Source: Paraburkholderia sprentiae WSM5005 (lineage in GTDB: Bacteria > Pseudomonadota > Gammaproteobacteria > Burkholderiales > Burkholderiaceae). From it: a stretch of DNA of 64,000 nt. Under the pieces are notes generated by a model. That model was given only the letters and a program-made list of their open reading frames with translations, was not told the DNA's origin and made no database searches. The DNA is taken from positions 682,001 through 746,000 of the forward strand of contig NZ_CP017561.2 in NCBI RefSeq assembly GCF_001865575.2, in the 5' to 3' direction. Of the stretch, positions 53,934 through 63,596 are shown piece by piece (the first letter of the stretch is position 1; every line of letters begins with the position of its first letter). The position numbers and the translations under genes were made by a program.

Positions 53934-55082
53934 TTAGTGCCGGTCGACCCACTTCAACCCGACGAGTCCCAGCACCAGGTAGACGAGCCCCGGCGTCGCG
54001 GCGGTCAACGGCGCGGGCCACGTGTTGAGTGTGCCGATATGCGAGAACAGCGTATTGAACAGTTGGAAGCTCATGCCGAGCATGATGCCGCCGAACACCT
54101 TCATGCCGACCACACCCGCGCGCGTATGCAGATACGCGAACGGCAGCGACAGCACCAGCATCACGAACACCGCGAACGGATACAGCAGCTTGCGCCACAG
54201 CGCGATTTCATAGCGCTGCGTGTCCTGATGGTTTTCGGTCAGATGCTGGATATAGCGGAACAGATTGAACATCGACATCCGGTCCGGCGACACCAGCAGC
54301 ACCGAGAGGATTTGCGGTGTCAGTTCGGAGCGCAGCGAATACTCGGGCAGCGTGACCTGCTTCGCGCGATAGACCGGATTGAGCGCATCGGCCGGCGTGC
54401 CGGGAGCCGGGGCGACGTCGAGCAGTTGCGTGTCGGTCACGCCGGTCAGCAGCCAGTGGCCCGGCGGCTGATAATGGCCGCTTTGCGCGATGCGCACGTT
54501 CGACAGGCGGAACTTCGAATCGAACTCGTAGATGCGCACGTTGCTGATCGTCGCGTCGGGCTTCAGCTCGCCGACGTTGACGAAGCGCGTGACCTGCTCG
54601 CCGTCGGCGCGCTCGGTCAGCGTGTCCTTGACCCATACGCCCGACTGGAAGTTGCTCGACACCGACGAGCCGAGCGCCTCGAGCCGCACGCGCTCGGACA
54701 GCTGATCCGTGTACGGGCCCACCACTTCGCCGATCAGATAGGTGAGGATGACGAGCGGAATACCGATCTTCAGCAGCGAGCGCAGCGCCCGGTTGGTGGC
54801 GAGGCCCGACACGCGAAAGATCGTGTATTCGGAGTTCGCCGCCATCTGCGCGAACACGTAAATCGCGCTGATCAGCGCCGCGACCGGAATGATTTCATAG
54901 AAACGCGACGGCGTTTGCAGCGCGACACGCAGCACCGCGTACTGAAACTTGTAGTTGCCGTGGCCGACCGAGTTCAGTTCATTGATCAGGTCGAAGAAAA
55001 AGAACAGACCTGAAAATGCAAACAGGATGAATACGAACGTGAGATAGATCTGACGCGCGAAATACCTTTCATATATGCGCAT
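53934..55082 (-). CDS. lptG: LPS export ABC transporter permease LptG
   Basis: 382 residues. Starts MRIYERYFARQIYLTFVFIL, with the membrane segment FSGLFFFFDLINELNSVGHG next. The YjgP/YjgQ features include SEYTIFRVSGLATNRALRSL, a periplasmic beta-jellyroll between about 130 and 270, and the last segments LLYPFAVFVMLVLSLPFAYL and MKVFGGIMLGMSFQLFNTLF. With LptF and LptB2 it extracts LPS from the inner membrane. Begins 3 bp after the lptF stop. Confidence 0.95.
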   Translation of the reverse strand: MRIYERYFARQIYLTFVFILFAFSGLFFFFDLINELNSVGHGNYKFQYAVLRVALQTPSRFYEIIPVAALISAIYVFAQMAANSEYTIFRVSGLATNRALRSLLKIGIPLVILTYLIGEVVGPYTDQLSERVRLEALGSSVSSNFQSGVWVKDTLTERADGEQVTRFVNVGELKPDATISNVRIYEFDSKFRLSNVRIAQSGHYQPPGHWLLTGVTDTQLLDVAPAPGTPADALNPVYRAKQVTLPEYSLRSELTPQILSVLLVSPDRMSMFNLFRYIQHLTENHQDTQRYEIALWRKLLYPFAVFVMLVLSLPFAYLHTRAGVVGMKVFGGIMLGMSFQLFNTLFSHIGTLNTWPAPLTAATPGLVYLVLGLVGLKWVDRH

Positions 55083-55085
55083 CGG

Positions 55086-56183
55086 TCAGGCTCCCTGCGA
55101 ACGGCTGAACATGGCGCGCGTGAACAGCGGCCGGTTGCGCACGCGCAGCCAGAAGATGAACGCGACGATCCCAAGCACGATCACGTGCAGGATCACGAGT
55201 CCGACGCCGAACGACATCTTGCCCTGCTCGATCCATGCCTGCACGACGTTCAGCAGATTCGAATACGTGAGGTAGATCAACACGGCCATCACGAGGTTGA
55301 TGGTGCGGCTGCGCCGCGGGTTCTGGTGCGCGAGCGGAATCGCCAGCAGCATCAGGTTGATCGCGATCAACGGAAGACCCGCGCGCCATGCGAACTCGGC
55401 GAGGTTCTCTTTAGTGGGATTGCGCAGCAGCGTGAGCGTCGGCAAGCCTGTGGTGGTCGGCGTATTGACCACCGGCTGGCTCTGGATCTTCACGCCGTAG
55501 CGCTCGAACTCCATGATGCGGAAATCGGGGTGGCCCGGCTCGCCGTCGTAGCGGCGGCCGTTTTCCAGCACGACGAAACGGTCGCCGTTCTTGTGCGTCT
55601 CGATGTGGCCGTTCTTCGACACCACCACGTTGACCTTGCCGCCCTCGGTGCTCGTCACGAACACGTTCTCGACATGCCCCTGGTCGGGCGACATCTTCTC
55701 GATAAAGAATACGCGATGCGTGGTCGGCGATTCGCGGAACTGCCCCGGCGCGAGCAGCGAGACTTCGTCGCGCTGCTGGAAGCGCGCGCGGATCAGCTTG
55801 CTCTGCTGGTTCGACCACGGCCAGCCGACGAATACGAAGAACATGATCAGAATGATGATCGGCGTGGCGAAAATACCGATCGGCTTGATGAATCGCGTGA
55901 GACTCACGCCCGAGGACAGCCACACGACCATCTCGGAGTCTTTATACCAGCGTGTGAGCACGAACAGGATCGACACGAACAGCGTCGCGACGAGCATGAT
56001 GGCCAGATAGCCGATCACGGTGAGACCGATCAGGACCAGCACGTCGCGCGGGTCGATTTCACCCGAGGCCGCGAAGCCGACGATGCGGATCATCATCGTC
56101 GTCAGCACGAGCGTGAGGAGAACCATGAACACGGCGCCAGCCGTGTACGCGAGTTCGCGCTGGAGGGAGCGTTCAAAGATCAT
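55086..56183 (-). CDS. lptF: LPS export ABC transporter permease LptF
   Basis: 365 residues. Starts [20 protein letters not shown] and continues [20 protein letters not shown]. The coupling-helix region is [20 protein letters not shown]. The periplasmic jellyroll includes [20 protein letters not shown], and three membrane segments end the protein ([20 protein letters not shown]). It pairs with LptG in the LptB2FG complex. Divergent from pepA, as in many proteobacteria. Confidence 0.95.
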   Translation of the reverse strand: MIFERSLQRELAYTAGAVFMVLLTLVLTTMMIRIVGFAASGEIDPRDVLVLIGLTVIGYLAIMLVATLFVSILFVLTRWYKDSEMVVWLSSGVSLTRFIKPIGIFATPIIILIMFFVFVGWPWSNQQSKLIRARFQQRDEVSLLAPGQFRESPTTHRVFFIEKMSPDQGHVENVFVTSTEGGKVNVVVSKNGHIETHKNGDRFVVLENGRRYDGEPGHPDFRIMEFERYGVKIQSQPVVNTPTTTGLPTLTLLRNPTKENLAEFAWRAGLPLIAINLMLLAIPLAHQNPRRSRTINLVMAVLIYLTYSNLLNVVQAWIEQGKMSFGVGLVILHVIVLGIVAFIFWLRVRNRPLFTRAMFSRSQGA

Positions 56184-56320
56184 TATTGATGACGAGAGGG
56201 GGCGCTCACGGCGACGCGCGGGTTCGTTCCCGTCACGCCTCCGGTGCAGCCGCCGCGGGAAAAATAGCGGATAATTGCGGCTTTCATCCTAAGCCCAGAC
56301 TTTATCCGAGGACAAGCGCG

Positions 56321-57832
56321 ATGGACTTTAGCATAAAAGCCTGTGATTGGACCAAAGGCTCGACGAACGGTTTCCTGACCGGGAAATCCGATTGCATCGT
56401 GATTGGCGTGTTCGAGTCGCAGACGCTGTCGGGCGCCGCGCTGGAGATCGACGCGGCCACCAAGGGCCTGCTCACGCGCATCATCAAGGCGGGCGACATG
56501 GACGGCAAGGCCGGTACCACGCTGTTTCTGCACGAAGTCCAAGGCATCGGCGCGTCGCGCGTGCTGCTCGTCGGCCTCGGCAAGCAGGACGCTTTCAGCC
56601 AGAAAGCCTACGGCGAGGCGCTCCGCGCCGCGTGGCGGGCGCTGCTCGGCACGAAGATCGTGCAGGTCACCTTCACGCTCGCGCAACTGCCGGTGCTCGA
56701 GCGCGGCTCCGACTGGTGCGTGCGCGCCGCCATCCTCGCGCTGCGCGAGCTGACCTACCGCTTCACGCAGATGAAGGGCAAGGCGGACAACACGCCACGT
56801 GCGTTGAAGCGCGTCGTGTTCAGCATCAACACCGGCGACGAGAAGGCCGCCAAGCTCGCCGCGAAGCAGGGCGCGGCGCTCGCGAACGGCATGGACCTGA
56901 CGCGCGACCTCGGCAACCTGCCGAGCAACGTCTGCACGCCGACCTATCTCGCGAACACCGCGAAGAAGCTCGCGAAAGACTGGAAGCTGAAAGTCGAAGT
57001 GCTCGGCGAAAAGCAGTGTGAAGCGCTGAAGATGGGCTCGTTCCTGTCGGTCACCGCGGGCGCGGTCGAGCCGGCGCAGTTCATCGTGCTGCAGTATCAG
57101 GGCGGCGCCGCGAAGGCCGCGCCGGTCGTGCTGGTCGGCAAGGGCGTCACGTTCGACACGGGCGGCATCTCGCTGAAGCCGGGCGAGGGCATGGACGAGA
57201 TGAAGTACGACATGTGCGGCGCGGGCTCGGTGCTCGGCACGCTGCGCGCGGTCGCCGAGATGGGCCTGAAGATCAACGTGGTCGGCATCATCCCGGCCGT
57301 CGAGAACATGCCGTCGGGCACGGCCACCAAGCCGGGCGACATCGTCACGAGCATGAAGGGCATCACGATCGAGGTGCTGAACACCGACGCCGAGGGCCGC
57401 CTGATTCTGTGCGACGCGCTCACCTACGCGGAGCGCTTCAAGCCGGCCGCGGTCATCGACATCGCGACGCTGACGGGCGCCTGCATCATCGCGCTCGGCC
57501 ATCACAACAGCGGCCTGTTCTCGAAGAACGACGCGCTCGCGGGCGAGCTGCTCGACGCGTCGCGTGAAGCGGCCGACCCGGCATGGCGTCTGCCGCTCGA
57601 CGACGAGTACCAGGATCAGCTGAAGTCGAACTTCGCGGACGTCGCGAACATCGGCGGCCGGCCGGCGGGCAGCGTGACGGCCGCATGCTTCCTGTCGCGT
57701 TTCACGGATTCGTACCCGTGGGCGCACCTCGACATCGCGGGTACCGCGTGGAAGAGCGGCGCGGCCAAGGGTGCGACGGGCCGTCCCGTGCCGTTGCTCG
57801 CGCAGTTCCTGATCGACCGTGCCGGGCAATGA
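56321..57832 (+). CDS. pepA: Leucyl aminopeptidase (M17)
   Basis: 503 residues from the ATG at 56321 ([20 protein letters not shown]). The M17 metal and catalytic motif NTDAEGRL is in [40 protein letters not shown] carries the Lys and Asp ligands, and [20 protein letters not shown] follows. It is a hexameric two-metal aminopeptidase and, in relatives, also a DNA-binding protein. An in-frame extension to 56186 lacks protein character. Divergent from lptF and followed by holC. Confidence 0.96.
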   Translation: MDFSIKACDWTKGSTNGFLTGKSDCIVIGVFESQTLSGAALEIDAATKGLLTRIIKAGDMDGKAGTTLFLHEVQGIGASRVLLVGLGKQDAFSQKAYGEALRAAWRALLGTKIVQVTFTLAQLPVLERGSDWCVRAAILALRELTYRFTQMKGKADNTPRALKRVVFSINTGDEKAAKLAAKQGAALANGMDLTRDLGNLPSNVCTPTYLANTAKKLAKDWKLKVEVLGEKQCEALKMGSFLSVTAGAVEPAQFIVLQYQGGAAKAAPVVLVGKGVTFDTGGISLKPGEGMDEMKYDMCGAGSVLGTLRAVAEMGLKINVVGIIPAVENMPSGTATKPGDIVTSMKGITIEVLNTDAEGRLILCDALTYAERFKPAAVIDIATLTGACIIALGHHNSGLFSKNDALAGELLDASREAADPAWRLPLDDEYQDQLKSNFADVANIGGRPAGSVTAACFLSRFTDSYPWAHLDIAGTAWKSGAAKGATGRPVPLLAQFLIDRAGQ

Positions 57833-57861
57833 CGCGATGCGGTAAGCGCGCGCACGGCGCG

Positions 57862-57900
57862 CGGCAAGTGGGGCGGCAAGCAGGGCGGCAAGCGGGGCGG
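57862..57900. repeat. Short tandem repeat, three 12-bp units
   Basis: CGGCAAGTGGGG, CGGCAAGCAGGG and CGGCAAGCGGGG follow each other between pepA and holC, each differing from the next at one or two positions. It is probably replication-slippage DNA, and it lies just before the holC ribosome site. Confidence 0.75.
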
Positions 57901-57908
57901 AGCGGCCA

Positions 57909-58325
57909 ATGACGAGAATCGACTTTCACTCGAACGTCGGCGATTCGCTGCTGTACGCGTGCCGCCTCGCGCGCAAAGCATATCTGGCCGGCCAGCCGCT
58001 GGTCGTGCTGGCCGAGCCCGCGCGCCTGCGCGCCTTCGACGAAATGCTCTGGACCTTCTCACCCCTCGACTTCGTGCCGCACTGCATGGCAGGCACGCCG
58101 CTTGCCGCCGACACGCCCGTCGTGCTGGCCACGAATCTCGACGACGTGCCGCATCATCAGGTGCTGCTCAATCTGGGCGCAACGGTGCCGGCGCAGTTCG
58201 CGCGCTTCGAAAGATTGCTCGAAGTGGTCGGTAACGCACACGAGGAACTCGCCGCGGGCCGCGAGCGCTATCGCTTCTATCGCGATCGCGGCTATGCTTT
58301 GAACAACTACAAGCAGGGCGGCTAG
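57909..58325 (+). CDS. holC: DNA polymerase III chi subunit
   Basis: 138 residues. MTRIDFHSNVGDSLLYACRL, then VVLAEPARLRAFDEMLWTFS and PVVLATNLDDVPHHQVLLNL are HolC-family segments, with the acidic and Trp patches used to bind psi and SSB. The tail YRFYRDRGYALNNYKQGG is common to the family. It belongs to the clamp-loader complex. It lies 76 bp after pepA, a frequent linkage. Confidence 0.93.
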   Translation: MTRIDFHSNVGDSLLYACRLARKAYLAGQPLVVLAEPARLRAFDEMLWTFSPLDFVPHCMAGTPLAADTPVVLATNLDDVPHHQVLLNLGATVPAQFARFERLLEVVGNAHEELAAGRERYRFYRDRGYALNNYKQGG

Positions 58326-58403
58326 TTCTGGCGCGTCATCGCCGCACAGAACTCCGCACGCGGACCGCCTGCTTTCGCTTCGACTCAAACACGGAGAGCG
58401 CAC

Positions 58404-59222
58404 GTGTCCGATCCCCACGACAATCCGATTCCGGTCCTGAACGAGATCCTCGTGCCGGGCCGCACGCGCGAGACGCGCGAAACGTCGGCCGATGCCGCCG
58501 CGCCTGCACCGCAGCCCGGCGCCGAGCCCGCAACCCCATCCGCCGCGCAACCGGCGGCGCGCGAGCCTGGTTCGCGCACGGAGCCCGCGTTCGCGCCGCC
58601 GCCCGCGCATCAAGCCGAACCCATGCTGGCGCCCGAACCCGTACTCGCGCCCCAGCCGGTGCCCACACCCGAGCAGCTGAGTTCGCCGGAGCCCGTGTTC
58701 GCGCCGCAGCCGCTGCCGAGTGGAGAAGCCGCGCATGCGGCTGAGCATGTGCCGCTCGCGCAGACCGAGCTTCATGAGCCGCACGTGGCCGATCACACGC
58801 ACCCGAGAAAACACGCACGGCCGCATCACGGCATTCATGGGCGACATGCGCATGATGATTTGCATGAGGGCGTGGTGGAGCTGTCGCCCGGCGCGTTCGA
58901 TCGTACGGAGCCCTTCATACCGCTCGAAGCCGGCGCGACGGTGCCGCCGGATATCGGCCGGGAAGGCGCGCACGAGGTCGCGCCCGTTCGACCCGCACTC
59001 GACGCCGACGCGATCGCCGCCCGTCTGCACGCACGCTTCCAAGGTTTTCTGACGGGCGACGGGCGCGGCATCATCGAGGCGCGCTGCCGCGATGCGGTGC
59101 AGCAGCACGCGAGTCTGCTCGCGGGTCAGATTACGCGCGAAGTCGCGCAGACGCTCGAAGCCGAAATGACCGCCTGGGTCCGCGAAGCGGTGGAAGAAGA
59201 AATTGCGCGGCGCTCGCATTGA
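58404..59222 (+). CDS. DUF2486-type protein, Pro/Ala/His-rich
   Basis: 272 residues from a GTG at 58404, with CGGAGAGCGCAC before it. The conserved start MSDPHDNPIPVLNEILVPGR and the folded C-terminus (LDADAIAARLHARFQGFLTG, then QITREVAQTLEAEMTAWVRE) bracket a long low-complexity middle. There QAEPMLAPEPVLAPQPVPTP and related PEPV repeats are followed by a His-rich stretch near 135-155 (HTHPRKHARPHHGIHGRHAH). The ends are shared by a family I know from Burkholderia as DUF2486. Function unknown; downstream of holC by 78 bp. Confidence 0.8.
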   Translation: MSDPHDNPIPVLNEILVPGRTRETRETSADAAAPAPQPGAEPATPSAAQPAAREPGSRTEPAFAPPPAHQAEPMLAPEPVLAPQPVPTPEQLSSPEPVFAPQPLPSGEAAHAAEHVPLAQTELHEPHVADHTHPRKHARPHHGIHGRHAHDDLHEGVVELSPGAFDRTEPFIPLEAGATVPPDIGREGAHEVAPVRPALDADAIAARLHARFQGFLTGDGRGIIEARCRDAVQQHASLLAGQITREVAQTLEAEMTAWVREAVEEEIARRSH

Positions 59223-59245
59223 CGCCGCGGTGACACGAGCGGTTC

Positions 59246-59584
59246 TTATTTGAGCGTCAGTACCCAGGCCGCCAGCGTGGCCGCCTGGTCAGGCGTCAGT
59301 TGCGTATTCGCGGGCATCGGCACGGTTCCCCATACGCCGGCGCCGCCATCGAGAATCTTGCGCTTCAGATAGGTCGCGGCGCCGTCGCGTCCCGCATAGC
59401 GGGCCGCGACGTCGTGCAGCGCTGGGCCCATGACTGGGCGCGTGACCGAGTGGCAGCTCATGCAGTTCTTCTGCTGGGCGAGCGCGAGGCCGGCGGCTTC
59501 GGCACAGGCTGCGGGACTGGCGGCGCTCAATGCGGCGGCAAGCGCAACAGCGGCTGCGACGGCTGCGTACGACATCGATTTCAT
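59246..59584 (-). CDS. Class I c-type cytochrome (periplasmic, monoheme)
   Basis: 112 residues from the ATG at 59584. Signal peptide MSYAAVAAAVALAAALSAAS, cleavage near ACA. The heme site is KNCMSCHSVTRPVMGPALHD (C-x2-C-H). The axial Met is in WGTVPMPANTQLTPDQAATL. It is like cytochrome c-551/c-552 and carries electrons in the periplasm. It lies 152 bp downstream of ilvD on the same strand; a functional link to ilvD is unlikely. Confidence 0.93.
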   Translation of the reverse strand: MKSMSYAAVAAAVALAAALSAASPAACAEAAGLALAQQKNCMSCHSVTRPVMGPALHDVAARYAGRDGAATYLKRKILDGGAGVWGTVPMPANTQLTPDQAATLAAWVLTLK

Positions 59585-59640
59585 TATGGTCTCCGCCAGT
59601 GCAGATGCCCGGCTCGTGGTGCACGCATTATAGGAGCAAA

Positions 59641-59666
59641 GGGGCGCCCGGCTTTTCGCGCGCCCC
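59641..59666 (-). terminator. Possible terminator after ilvD
   Basis: Inverted repeat GGGGCGC / GCGCCCC with a 12-base loop. The T-tract is short on the minus strand (TTT) and displaced on the plus strand (after TCGCG), so function is uncertain. Confidence 0.35.
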
Positions 59667-59736
59667 TCGCGTTTTTGCGCCGCGTGTCGGCGGGTTCGTC
59701 GTTGTTGGCGCGGGCTACGGCGGCTACCTACGGTGA

Positions 59737-61410
59737 TCAGCCCGTCACCGCCCCCCGGTTCGCCGGCTGCGCCAGCGCGAAATACTTCGCCATCACTCCG
59801 CGCGTGTAGCGCGGCTTCGGCGCGTGCCATGCGGCGCGACGGCGCTGCAGCTCGGCGTCGTCGACGTTCAGTTGCAGCAGCAGCTGGTGCGCGTCGATCG
59901 TGATCGAATCGCCTTCCTGCACGAGAGCGATCGTACCGCCGACGAACGCTTCCGGTGCGACGTGCCCGACCACCATTCCCCAGGTGCCGCCCGAGAAGCG
60001 GCCGTCGGTGATGAGACCGACCGATTCGCCGAGCCCCTTGCCGATGATCGCCGAGGTCGGCGCCAGCATTTCCGGCATACCGGGGCCGCCCTTCGGGCCA
60101 AGATAGCGCAGCACGATGACGTCGCCGGCGACGACCCGATCGGCGAGGATCGCCTCCAGCGCGCTTTGCTCGTCGTCGAATACGCGCGCGGGACCCGTGA
60201 TGACCGGGTTCTTCAATCCCGTAATCTTGGCGACCGCGCCGTCGGGGGCGAGATTGCCTTTCAGGATCGCGAGGTGGCCTTCGGCGTACAGTGCCTTCTC
60301 GATCGGGAAGATCACCTGCTGATCGCTGCGCGGTTTGCCGGGCACGTCCTTCAGTTCCTCGGCTATCGTTTTGCCGGTGATGGTCATGCAGTCGCCGTGC
60401 AGAAGCCCGGCGTCGAGCAGGATTTTCAGCACCTGCGGGATGCCGCCCGCCTTGTGCAGATCGGTGGCGACGTACTGGCCCGACGGTTTCAGGTTGCAGA
60501 TCACCGGCACTTTCTTGCGCATGCGCTCGAAGTCCTCGATGGTCCACTCGACTTCGGCCGCGTGCGCGATCGCCAGATAGTGCAGCACCGCGTTGGTCGA
60601 GCCACCGGTCGCCATGATCAACGCGACCGCGTTTTCGATGGACTGCTTCGTGATGATGTCGCGCGGCTTCAAATCCCGCTTGACCGCTTCGACGAGCACG
60701 CGTGCCGATTCGGCGGCCGAGTCGACCTTCTCCTGATCGGGGTTCGCCATCGTCGACGAATACAGCAGCGACATGCCGAGCGCCTCGAACGACGAGCTCA
60801 TCGTGTTGGCCGTGTACATGCCGCCGCACGAACCGGTCGACGGACATGCGTTCTTTTCGATGCCCTCGAAATCCTCCTGCGACATGCGGCCTGCCGTGAA
60901 TTCGCCGACCGCCTCGAACGACGACACGATCGTCAGATCGGTGCCTTTCCAGTTACCCGGACGGATCGTGCCGCCGTACACGTAGATCCCCGGCACGTTC
61001 ATGCGCGCGAGGCCGATCATGCCGCCCGGCATGTTCTTGTCGCAGCCGCCGATCACGACCACGCCGTCCATCCATTGCCCCTGCACGCAGGTCTCGATGC
61101 AGTCGGCGATCACCTCGCGCGATACGAGCGAGTACTTCATGCCCTCGGTCCCCATCGACATGCCGTCCGAGATCGTCGGCGTGCCGAAGGTCTGCGGGTT
61201 CGCGTCGGCGCGCCTGATCGCGGTGACGGCCGCGTCGGCCAGACGCTGCAGGCCGGCGTTGCACGGCGTGATCGTCGAGTGGCCGTTGGCGACGCCGATC
61301 ATCGGTTTGTCGAAATCCTCCTTCTGGTAGCCGAGCGCGTAGTACATCGAGCGATTCGGCGAACGCGCGATGCCTTGCGTGATGTTCTTCGAACGACGGT
61401 TATAGGCCAT
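59737..61410 (-). CDS. ilvD: Dihydroxy-acid dehydratase
   Basis: 557 residues, typical of the IlvD form. Fe-S ligand regions are [20 protein letters not shown] and [40 protein letters not shown] and [20 protein letters not shown] are conserved. It makes 2-keto acids from dihydroxy acids in valine and isoleucine synthesis. The gene is alone here and divergent from a LysR-type regulator (160 bp between starts). Confidence 0.97.
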   Translation of the reverse strand: MAYNRRSKNITQGIARSPNRSMYYALGYQKEDFDKPMIGVANGHSTITPCNAGLQRLADAAVTAIRRADANPQTFGTPTISDGMSMGTEGMKYSLVSREVIADCIETCVQGQWMDGVVVIGGCDKNMPGGMIGLARMNVPGIYVYGGTIRPGNWKGTDLTIVSSFEAVGEFTAGRMSQEDFEGIEKNACPSTGSCGGMYTANTMSSSFEALGMSLLYSSTMANPDQEKVDSAAESARVLVEAVKRDLKPRDIITKQSIENAVALIMATGGSTNAVLHYLAIAHAAEVEWTIEDFERMRKKVPVICNLKPSGQYVATDLHKAGGIPQVLKILLDAGLLHGDCMTITGKTIAEELKDVPGKPRSDQQVIFPIEKALYAEGHLAILKGNLAPDGAVAKITGLKNPVITGPARVFDDEQSALEAILADRVVAGDVIVLRYLGPKGGPGMPEMLAPTSAIIGKGLGESVGLITDGRFSGGTWGMVVGHVAPEAFVGGTIALVQEGDSITIDAHQLLLQLNVDDAELQRRRAAWHAPKPRYTRGVMAKYFALAQPANRGAVTG

Positions 61411-61569
61411 GGGAAGCTCCAGGTCTGGCTGTTCCGATGAATGCGCGGGGTGGTGTTCGCGCGCGCGTCCGTTCAGTGTAGTTCCGCCGGACCATACAAA
61501 CCGGCGGTTTTGCGTGAGTCGCGCGGCGTGTATTATTCGCGGCTATCTAGGTCGTAAAATGAATTAATC

Positions 61570-62544
61570 ATGCTGCCGACGATTCCCGACCTGCGCCAGT
61601 TGCGCTATTTCGTCACCGTCGCCGAGGAAAAGCACTTCGGGCGCGCCGCCGCGCGGCTGTCGATGACGCAGCCGCCGCTGTCGCAGGCGATCCGCGCGCT
61701 CGAGGAGACGCTCGGCGTCGAGCTGTTCGCGCGCACCAAGCGCTCGGTCGAGTTGACGGCGGTCGGTGCCGATCTGCTGCCCGAGGTGCAGCGGCTGCTC
61801 GCGGGCGCGGAAGGGCTCAGGCCGCTCGCGCAGAGCCTCGCACGTGGCGAGGCGGGCGTGCTGTCGCTCGCGTTCGTGTCGACCGCCGATTACGGCCTGC
61901 TGCCGCTGCTGCTGCGCGATTTCGGCGCGCGGCATCCGCGCGTGCGGCTCGAGCTGACCGAGGCAACCAGCGACGTGCAGGTCGAGGAACTGGTCGCCGG
62001 GCGTATCGACGCCGGTTTGGTGATCGCGCCGCTGCCGTCGCGGCATGCGGCGCGGCTATCGTGGCTGCCGATCGCGCGCGAGCCGCTCGTGATCGCGATG
62101 TCGACGGAGATGGCGCAGCGGGTGCAGGGCGGCATGAACGCCAACGGCAATGAAGACGCCGCCGCCGAATGGCTCGACACGCCCGTCAGCCTGCGCGATC
62201 TCGCCGACGCGCCGCTCGTGATCTTCCCAAGGCGTCTCGCGCCAGGCTTTTATGACATCATTATGGATTGCTACGGCGTCGCGGGGCTTGCACCGCGGAT
62301 CGGCCAGGAGGCGATCCAGATGCAGACCATCGTGAGTCTCGTGTCGGCCGGCATGGGCGTCGCACTGGTGCCGCAATCGTTGCGTAACCTGCGCCGCACT
62401 GGCGTCGTATACCGGCCGCTGTCCGAGTCGGTGCCCGCGATCGAGACGGGCCTCGTCTGGCGCACCGACGAGGTCAGTCCGGTGCTGGCGGGCTTCATCG
62501 ATATCGTGCGCGCGCATGCGGCGAGCGTGGCGCCTCGCGCGTAA
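61570..62544 (+). CDS. LysR-family transcriptional regulator
   Basis: 324 residues. HTH domain LRYFVTVAEEKHFGRAAARL, then SMTQPPLSQAIRALEETLGV. The effector domain follows with LSLAFVSTADYGLLPLLLRD and SLVSAGMGVALVPQSLRNLR, of the BenM/CatM-like type that senses aromatic or related acids. A role in controlling the divergent ilvD is possible but not shown. No T-N11-A site could be fixed. Its 3' end lies 48 bp from lgt. Confidence 0.9.
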   Translation: MLPTIPDLRQLRYFVTVAEEKHFGRAAARLSMTQPPLSQAIRALEETLGVELFARTKRSVELTAVGADLLPEVQRLLAGAEGLRPLAQSLARGEAGVLSLAFVSTADYGLLPLLLRDFGARHPRVRLELTEATSDVQVEELVAGRIDAGLVIAPLPSRHAARLSWLPIAREPLVIAMSTEMAQRVQGGMNANGNEDAAAEWLDTPVSLRDLADAPLVIFPRRLAPGFYDIIMDCYGVAGLAPRIGQEAIQMQTIVSLVSAGMGVALVPQSLRNLRRTGVVYRPLSESVPAIETGLVWRTDEVSPVLAGFIDIVRAHAASVAPRA

Positions 62545-62591
62545 TCCGCTGTAAGAACTGCTTCCGAACCTGACCTGCCCATAACTACACG

Positions 62592-63497
62592 ATGCTCATT
62601 CACCCCAATTTCGACCCCGTCGCCATTCATCTGGGGCCGCTCGCCGTGCGCTGGTACGGCTTGATGTACCTCGTCGCGTTCGTCGCGGCGATCGTCGTCG
62701 CCCGGCTGCGTCTGCGTCTGCCGTACGTCGCCGCGCAAGGCTGGACCGCCAAGGATATCGACGACATGCTGTTCTACGGCGTGTTGGGCACGATCCTCGG
62801 CGGCCGGCTCGGCTATGTGCTGTTCTACAAGGCGAGCTTTTATTTCGCGCATCCACTCGACATCTTCAAGGTGTGGGAAGGCGGCATGTCGTTTCACGGC
62901 GGCTTTCTCGGCGTGACGATCGCGATGATGCTGTTCGCGTATCAGCGCAAGCGCTCGTGGCTGCAAGTCACCGACTTCGTCGCGCCGATGGTGCCCACGG
63001 GCCTCGCGGCGGGGCGCCTCGGCAACTTCATCAACGGCGAGCTGTGGGGCCGCGTGACCGAGCCGTCCGCGCCGTGGGCAATGCTGTTTCCCGGCGCCGC
63101 GCCCGACGACGCCGCGTGGCTCGCCGCGCATCCGCAACTGGCCGCGCAGTGGCATCTGAACGAAGTGTTCGCGCAATATCACCTGCTGCCGCGGCATCCG
63201 TCGGAACTGTACGAGATCGCGCTCGAAGGGGTGGCGCTGTTCTTCGTGCTGATCTTCTTCTCGCGCAAGCCCAAGCCGCTCGGCGCCATCTCCGCGATGT
63301 TCCTGATCGGCTACGGCCTCGCCCGCTTCACGGTCGAATTCGCGCGCGAGCCGGACGATTTCCTCGGCTTGCTCGCAATGGGGCTGTCGATGGGTCAATG
63401 GCTGTCGCTGCCGATGATCCTCGCGGGCATTGGCCTGATGGTGTGGGCGTATCGCCGCGGGCGGCGCGAACCGGCCCAGGCGGTTGGCGCGAACTGA
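62592..63497 (+). CDS. lgt: Phosphatidylglycerol:prolipoprotein diacylglyceryl transferase
   Basis: 301 residues. [60 protein letters not shown], the catalytic [36 protein letters not shown] and [20 protein letters not shown] are all Lgt signatures. It is an inner-membrane enzyme that modifies the lipobox Cys of prolipoproteins. A terminator follows at 63534. Confidence 0.97.
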   Translation: MLIHPNFDPVAIHLGPLAVRWYGLMYLVAFVAAIVVARLRLRLPYVAAQGWTAKDIDDMLFYGVLGTILGGRLGYVLFYKASFYFAHPLDIFKVWEGGMSFHGGFLGVTIAMMLFAYQRKRSWLQVTDFVAPMVPTGLAAGRLGNFINGELWGRVTEPSAPWAMLFPGAAPDDAAWLAAHPQLAAQWHLNEVFAQYHLLPRHPSELYEIALEGVALFFVLIFFSRKPKPLGAISAMFLIGYGLARFTVEFAREPDDFLGLLAMGLSMGQWLSLPMILAGIGLMVWAYRRGRREPAQAVGAN

Positions 63498-63533
63498 GCC
63501 GCGCTCAACTAGCGTAGCAAGCGCTGCATGAAA

Positions 63534-63567
63534 AAACGCCACGGCATCGACAGATGCCGTGGCGTTT
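63534..63567. terminator. Bidirectional intrinsic terminator after lgt
   Basis: A perfect 14-bp stem AAACGCCACGGCAT / ATGCCGTGGCGTTT with the loop CGACAG, preceded by AAA on the left. It separates lgt from the convergent SIMPL-domain gene and can act in both directions. Confidence 0.9.
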
Positions 63568-63596
63568 GCATTTGAGCTTGCGTTCGCGCTTGCGCG

